Below are positions 4,426 to 7,403 of a DNA stretch of 7,403 nt, piece after piece. Where the stretch lies: positions 1 to 7,403 of the forward strand of contig JAJAZG010000459.1 of the NCBI GenBank assembly GCA_026785865.1, given 5' to 3'. The DNA is from Pseudanabaena sp. CAN_BIN31 (GTDB lineage Bacteria; Cyanobacteriota; Cyanobacteriia; Pseudanabaenales; Pseudanabaenaceae). Made by a program: the position numbers and the translations under genes. A model generated the notes under the pieces. That model made no database searches. It was not told where the DNA came from and saw only the letters and a program-made list of their open reading frames with translations. The number at the start of each line of letters is the position of its first letter. Positions within the stretch are counted from its first letter, which is position 1.

Positions 4426-7115
4426 CCTTTTCTAAAGCTCTATTAAAACTCTCCAACGCCGCAAAAATAATGAACAATACAATGAGAAGCGATCGCCCAT
4501 CAAATACATTACTTAAAAAGCTGCTCCTAGCCAAACGGACTCCTTTTTCTTACTGGCAAAATCTCAGCCTCCGATGGAAGCTGACCTCTATTCTAATCTT
4601 TGCAGCCGCTATACCTGCTGTATTGACAACAGAAGCCATCTCTCGTGTTACCAGCGAGAAGTATATGGAGAACCTCCGATCCCGCCTCTCGATCAGCAAT
4701 CGACAACTAGAAACAGAAGTAGCCGATATAGAACAGAAAAATAGAGTCCAAGTAAATACCCTCGGCAAAATCCTAGAAACTAATCGAATTAACTGGGAAC
4801 AGCCTGACTTTTCTACTTTGCAAGAATGGCTGGCTGATTCAAATCTCACAGATGCCAAAATGAGCAATAATTTCTTGCTGATCACGAATGCAGAAGGCAA
4901 GACAATCGCTCAAACTATTTACACTCTTGATGGCGATCTGACCACTTATCCTGCCCTAGCTGACAACAGCGAATCCCGCTTCATACCGATCAAACTGCCA
5001 ACTGGGATTGATCTATCCGATTTAGCAATTTTAAAAAATTTAACCCAAACCAAAAAATCAATTAGTGGTGTGGAAATTTTCACCAGCAATCAACTCCAGA
5101 AATTAGGCTTAGACAAACAAGCCTGGGTAGGAATTCGTCCTCAAAAGACTAAGGATTTGCCAGCATCGAAACTTCCTGCTCCCGAGGGGACTTATCCCAT
5201 TGAGTCTGGCAAGATTGGTTTAGTCGCAATGGCAGCTTATCCAGTTTACCAAAACAACAAGTTAGTCAGTATCGTCCTAGCCGGAACCTTGCTAAATCGC
5301 AATTTTGATGCGGTCGATCGCGTCCAGAAACTTGCTGACAAAGATAAAGATACTGTAGTCACTTTGTTTGCTCAAGATTTACGAATTGCTACGAACGTTC
5401 CTCATATAGATGGAAAAACCCGATCAATTGGGACGCGACTTTCCAGCGAAGTTGCTGCTGCGGTGCTAGATCGTGCCCAGCCCTTTAGAGGCAGAGCCCT
5501 TATTGTTGACAAAGAATATGAAACCTTCTACACGCCTATTTTTGACCATACTCGCCAGACTCAACCCAGTCAGGCTAAACCTGTTGGTATATATTTGGTG
5601 GGCCGATCTATCCAAAGCATTCAAGCAGCCCTGCTAGAACAAAGAATAATAGGTTATGCCATCAGTGCTGCTGCGGTTCTGGGGGCAGGGTTGGCAGCCT
5701 TTGCTGTCGTCAGCACCATCATTCGTCCTCTTCGTCAACTTGCTGCTTTAACTAAGAAAATTCAGCAAGGGAATTTAGAGGTCGTAGCATCCGTAGAATC
5801 GGCAGATGAGATCGGTCAACTGGCAGATTCGTTTAACCACATGTCTAGCCAGATGAAGGAGTCTTTTGAAGCTCTGGGGCAAGCTGAAAAAAACTATCGC
5901 GGGATTTTTGAGAATGCTTTGGAAGGTATCTTCCAGTCATCACCAGATGGAAGATTGCTCAGTGCTAATCCAGCAATGGCTGGAATCTTTGGCTACGACT
6001 CATCCACAGATATTCTCACTAGCCTAACTGATTTTCGCAATCAGGTTTATGTTCATTCCCACGAGCGAGACCAGTTTCAGACGCTGATGCAGGAACACGA
6101 ACAGGTCAAAAATTTTGAATTTGAGGCGTATCGTCAGGATCAATCCGTCATCTGGGTTCAAATGGATGCTCACGCCGTGCAAAGTTCCTCTGGCGATGTT
6201 CTCTACTACGAAGGGATTATACAGGATATTAGCGATCGCAAACGGCAGGACGAAATTCTGGAAGCAATGGTGCAAGAACGCACCGCCGATCTCGCAACAG
6301 CAAATGAATCAATTATTGCCCTTAACGAGAGACTGAAAGGAGAAAATCTACGCATGGGAGCAGAATTAAACGTTGCCTGTCAAATCCAAATGATGATTTT
6401 ACCTAAACCTGAAGAACTAGAAAATATTGAAGGTTTAGATATAGCAGGTTATATGGAACCTGCGGACGAAGTAGGCGGCGATTATTACGACGTGCTACAT
6501 ACAGATGGCGTAGTAACACTAGGGATTGGGGACGTAACGGGACATGGCTTAGAAAGTGGTATTTTGATGTTGATGACACAAACAGCCGTCCGCACTTTAC
6601 AGGAAATTCGTGAAACTGATCCAGTAGTATTTTTAGATACCCTCAATCGCACGCTTTACAAAAATGTGCAACGGATGAATTCCGAAAAAAGCCTCACTTT
6701 AGCGATTGTTAACTATGCTGATGGGAAAATTAGTATTAGTGGACAGCATGAAGAAGCCATTATCGTTCGCAAAGGCGGACAAATTGAACGGATTGATACG
6801 ATGGATTTGGGGTTTCCCATTGCTTTAGATGGTGACATTAGTGAGTTTATTAGTCATGCTATTTTTGATTTGGAAATAGGGGATGGTATAGTTTTATATA
6901 CTGACGGCATTCCCGAAGCTAAAGACATTAATAAAGTGCAGTATCAAGTAGAGCGATTGTGTGAAGTAATTAGCGAAAACTGGCATAAATCAGCATCAGA
7001 AATTAAGGATGATATTATTACCGACTTGCGGCGACATATTGGTACGCAAAAGATCTTTGATGATATCACTTTATTGGTGTTGAAACGGCAAGAAGAAGCA
7101 ACTGAAAAAGTATAA
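4422..7115 (+). CDS. membrane receptor phosphatase: Cache-like sensor, HAMP, PAS, SpoIIE/PP2C
   Basis: An 897-aa PP2C-type serine/threonine phosphatase expected to dephosphorylate the STAS protein encoded two genes upstream. Order of parts: basic N-terminus; membrane segment about 53-73; large extracytoplasmic region about 75-403 resembling a double Cache ligand-sensing module (FLLITNAEGKTIA at 151-163, and TVVTLFAQDLRIATNV followed by IGTRLSSEV at 311-344); second membrane segment about 408-434; HAMP (IIRPLRQLAALTKKIQQGN at 433-451, DEIGQLADSFN at 462-472); PAS (about 490-606); coiled coil (607-650); PP2C domain (655-889). Its metal-site motifs are intact: EVGGDYYD (683-690), GIGDVTGHG (701-709), LYTDGIPEA (825-833) and DDITLLVLK (880-888). 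The GTG start overlaps the channel stop (GTGA), suggesting translational coupling; ATG 4470 or 4482 are alternatives. The architecture is analogous to Pseudomonas SiaA (sensor-HAMP-PP2C) with an added PAS. The ligand is unknown. Confidence 0.9.
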   Translation: MTFSKALLKLSNAAKIMNNTMRSDRPSNTLLKKLLLAKRTPFSYWQNLSLRWKLTSILIFAAAIPAVLTTEAISRVTSEKYMENLRSRLSISNRQLETEVADIEQKNRVQVNTLGKILETNRINWEQPDFSTLQEWLADSNLTDAKMSNNFLLITNAEGKTIAQTIYTLDGDLTTYPALADNSESRFIPIKLPTGIDLSDLAILKNLTQTKKSISGVEIFTSNQLQKLGLDKQAWVGIRPQKTKDLPASKLPAPEGTYPIESGKIGLVAMAAYPVYQNNKLVSIVLAGTLLNRNFDAVDRVQKLADKDKDTVVTLFAQDLRIATNVPHIDGKTRSIGTRLSSEVAAAVLDRAQPFRGRALIVDKEYETFYTPIFDHTRQTQPSQAKPVGIYLVGRSIQSIQAALLEQRIIGYAISAAAVLGAGLAAFAVVSTIIRPLRQLAALTKKIQQGNLEVVASVESADEIGQLADSFNHMSSQMKESFEALGQAEKNYRGIFENALEGIFQSSPDGRLLSANPAMAGIFGYDSSTDILTSLTDFRNQVYVHSHERDQFQTLMQEHEQVKNFEFEAYRQDQSVIWVQMDAHAVQSSSGDVLYYEGIIQDISDRKRQDEILEAMVQERTADLATANESIIALNERLKGENLRMGAELNVACQIQMMILPKPEELENIEGLDIAGYMEPADEVGGDYYDVLHTDGVVTLGIGDVTGHGLESGILMLMTQTAVRTLQEIRETDPVVFLDTLNRTLYKNVQRMNSEKSLTLAIVNYADGKISISGQHEEAIIVRKGGQIERIDTMDLGFPIALDGDISEFISHAIFDLEIGDGIVLYTDGIPEAKDINKVQYQVERLCEVISENWHKSASEIKDDIITDLRRHIGTQKIFDDITLLVLKRQEEATEKV

Positions 7116-7150
7116 ATGTAGAAGTAATTCATGAATTACTCCTACATTTA
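7113..7150 (+). terminator. near-perfect palindrome overlapping the operon's last stop codon
   Basis: The 38-base structure pairs 7113-7121 with 7142-7150 and 7123-7130 with 7133-7140, with a single A-C mismatch (7122/7141) and a central AT. It starts on the TAA stop of the phosphatase gene. It could form the 3' end of the operon transcript; there is no real U-tract after it, only TTTAGC. Such a symmetric sequence could also be a protein-binding palindrome. Confidence 0.5.
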
Positions 7151-7183
7151 GCTGTTAATAAAAATTAAAACATAGATTAAGAC

Positions 7184-7294
7184 ATGAACAAAGCATCCCT
7201 TAAGTTTCGCCTCCGCACAACCCTTTTAGTACCCTTTCTCATTCCCATTATGGCTTCAACAGCCCTAGTAGGATGGGGTGCGACCTCTTTCTGA
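7184..7294 (+). pseudogene. N-terminal fragment of a membrane sensor protein (36 aa, then stop)
   Basis: ATG at 7184 gives a basic start, MNKASLKFRLRTT, followed by one membrane segment (LLVPFLIPIMASTALVGWGA) and a TGA at 7292-7294. The pattern of a basic LRT-type start, a PF...P turn in the helix and VGWGATSF resembles the first membrane segment of cyanobacterial Cache-type kinases, cyclases and phosphatases, including the phosphatase just upstream. It stops exactly where the sensor domain should begin, so it reads as a 5' remnant. The same frame stays open after the stop up to TAA 7394-7396, but the residues there do not look like a sensor domain. No clear ribosome-binding site is seen. It could instead be a genuine small membrane protein. 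Confidence 0.4.
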
Positions 7295-7403
7295 TACTCC
7301 TTGAGGACAATCAAAGCGTTGCCTAGCATAGCTTTCATCGAATCTCTCCAGAAATTGTGTACTGCATTAGAGAACGCCAGAACGCTGACGCAGTAAGGCT
7401 TTA
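7295..7403. other. right-end stretch without a recognisable gene
   Basis: Nothing can be assigned with confidence. The forward frame that follows the sensor fragment is open to a TAA at 7394-7396. On the reverse strand an ATG at 7338 has a good GGAGA six bases upstream (complement of 7345-7349) but leads only to a 53-codon frame that runs back through the fragment. A period-8 direct repeat, AGAACGCC/AGAACGCT, lies at 7371-7386. The stretch may belong to a repeat or inserted element continuing beyond the window. Confidence 0.25.

Noticed and set aside
4550..4900. 116-codon minus-strand open frame inside the phosphatase gene
   Set aside because: The opposite strand encodes the membrane segment and sensor start of the phosphatase; this frame has no recognisable motif.
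4422..7115. Naming the phosphatase icfG, siaA or rsbU
   Set aside because: Domain content is similar to these, but the length, the Cache-like sensor and the gene neighbours differ, so a symbol would overstate what is known.
7177..7338. 53-codon minus-strand ORF starting at 7338 with a good GGAGA upstream
   Set aside because: It runs antisense across the more protein-like sensor fragment, becomes an arginine-rich tail, and matches no family I know. Only the start signal is attractive.
7371..7386. Period-8 repeat AGAACGCC/AGAACGCT as iterons or a CRISPR fragment
   Set aside because: There are only two units, with no spacers and no replication or cas genes nearby.
1..7403. tRNA, rRNA, CRISPR array or complete insertion sequence
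   Set aside because: No cloverleaf, rRNA-like sequence, repeat-spacer pattern or transposase motif was found on either strand.

Overview
The window looks like a chromosomal piece of a cyanobacterium. The octamer GCGATCGC (HIP1, the over-represented palindrome of many cyanobacterial genomes) occurs at least six times in 7.4 kb (138, 1185, 3683, 4325, 4489, 6232). The base composition is moderately AT-rich, Shine-Dalgarno sites are mostly weak, and the protein families (bestrophin-like channel, SiaB/slr1658-like kinase, slr1659-like STAS protein, Cache-HAMP-PAS-SpoIIE phosphatase) fit that phylum. Species cannot be named from the sequence. All confident genes lie on the + strand.

Layout. Positions 1-197 hold the end of an unidentified reading frame and a very small hydrophobic ORF that overlaps it by ATGA. 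Positions 239-583 encode a 114-aa protein of unknown function, followed by a long 21-bp-stem hairpin. Positions 692-1498 encode a bestrophin-family channel protein that lacks the usual first membrane segment. A 44-codon ORF with one textbook EF-hand calcium loop follows in the same reading frame, right after the bestrophin stop codon.

Positions 1755-7115 are the core of the window: four tightly packed genes that look like one operon. They encode (1) a HATPase-like SiaB-type kinase/anti-sigma-like protein, (2) a STAS-domain antagonist with the phosphorylatable Ser-Ser-Gly motif, (3) an MscS-type mechanosensitive channel with a greatly enlarged cytoplasmic C-terminus, and (4) an 897-aa membrane receptor phosphatase (Cache-type sensor, HAMP, PAS, coiled coil, SpoIIE/PP2C). 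Genes 3 and 4 overlap by 4 bases (GTGA). A near-perfect palindrome overlaps the last stop codon and may end the transcript.

How it may work (inference): genes 1, 2 and 4 are the kinase, substrate and phosphatase of a partner-switching module. The phosphatase would sense an extracytoplasmic signal and dephosphorylate the STAS protein, and the kinase would reverse this. Placing an MscS channel between substrate and phosphatase, with translational coupling, suggests that the module controls the channel or is tied to turgor/osmotic sensing. This is the most interesting system in the window. With the bestrophin-like and EF-hand ORFs upstream, the region has an ion-channel and membrane-signalling theme.

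The right end (7184-7294) holds what looks like the first membrane segment of another sensor protein, cut off by a stop codon. Nothing certain could be recognised from 7295 to 7403.
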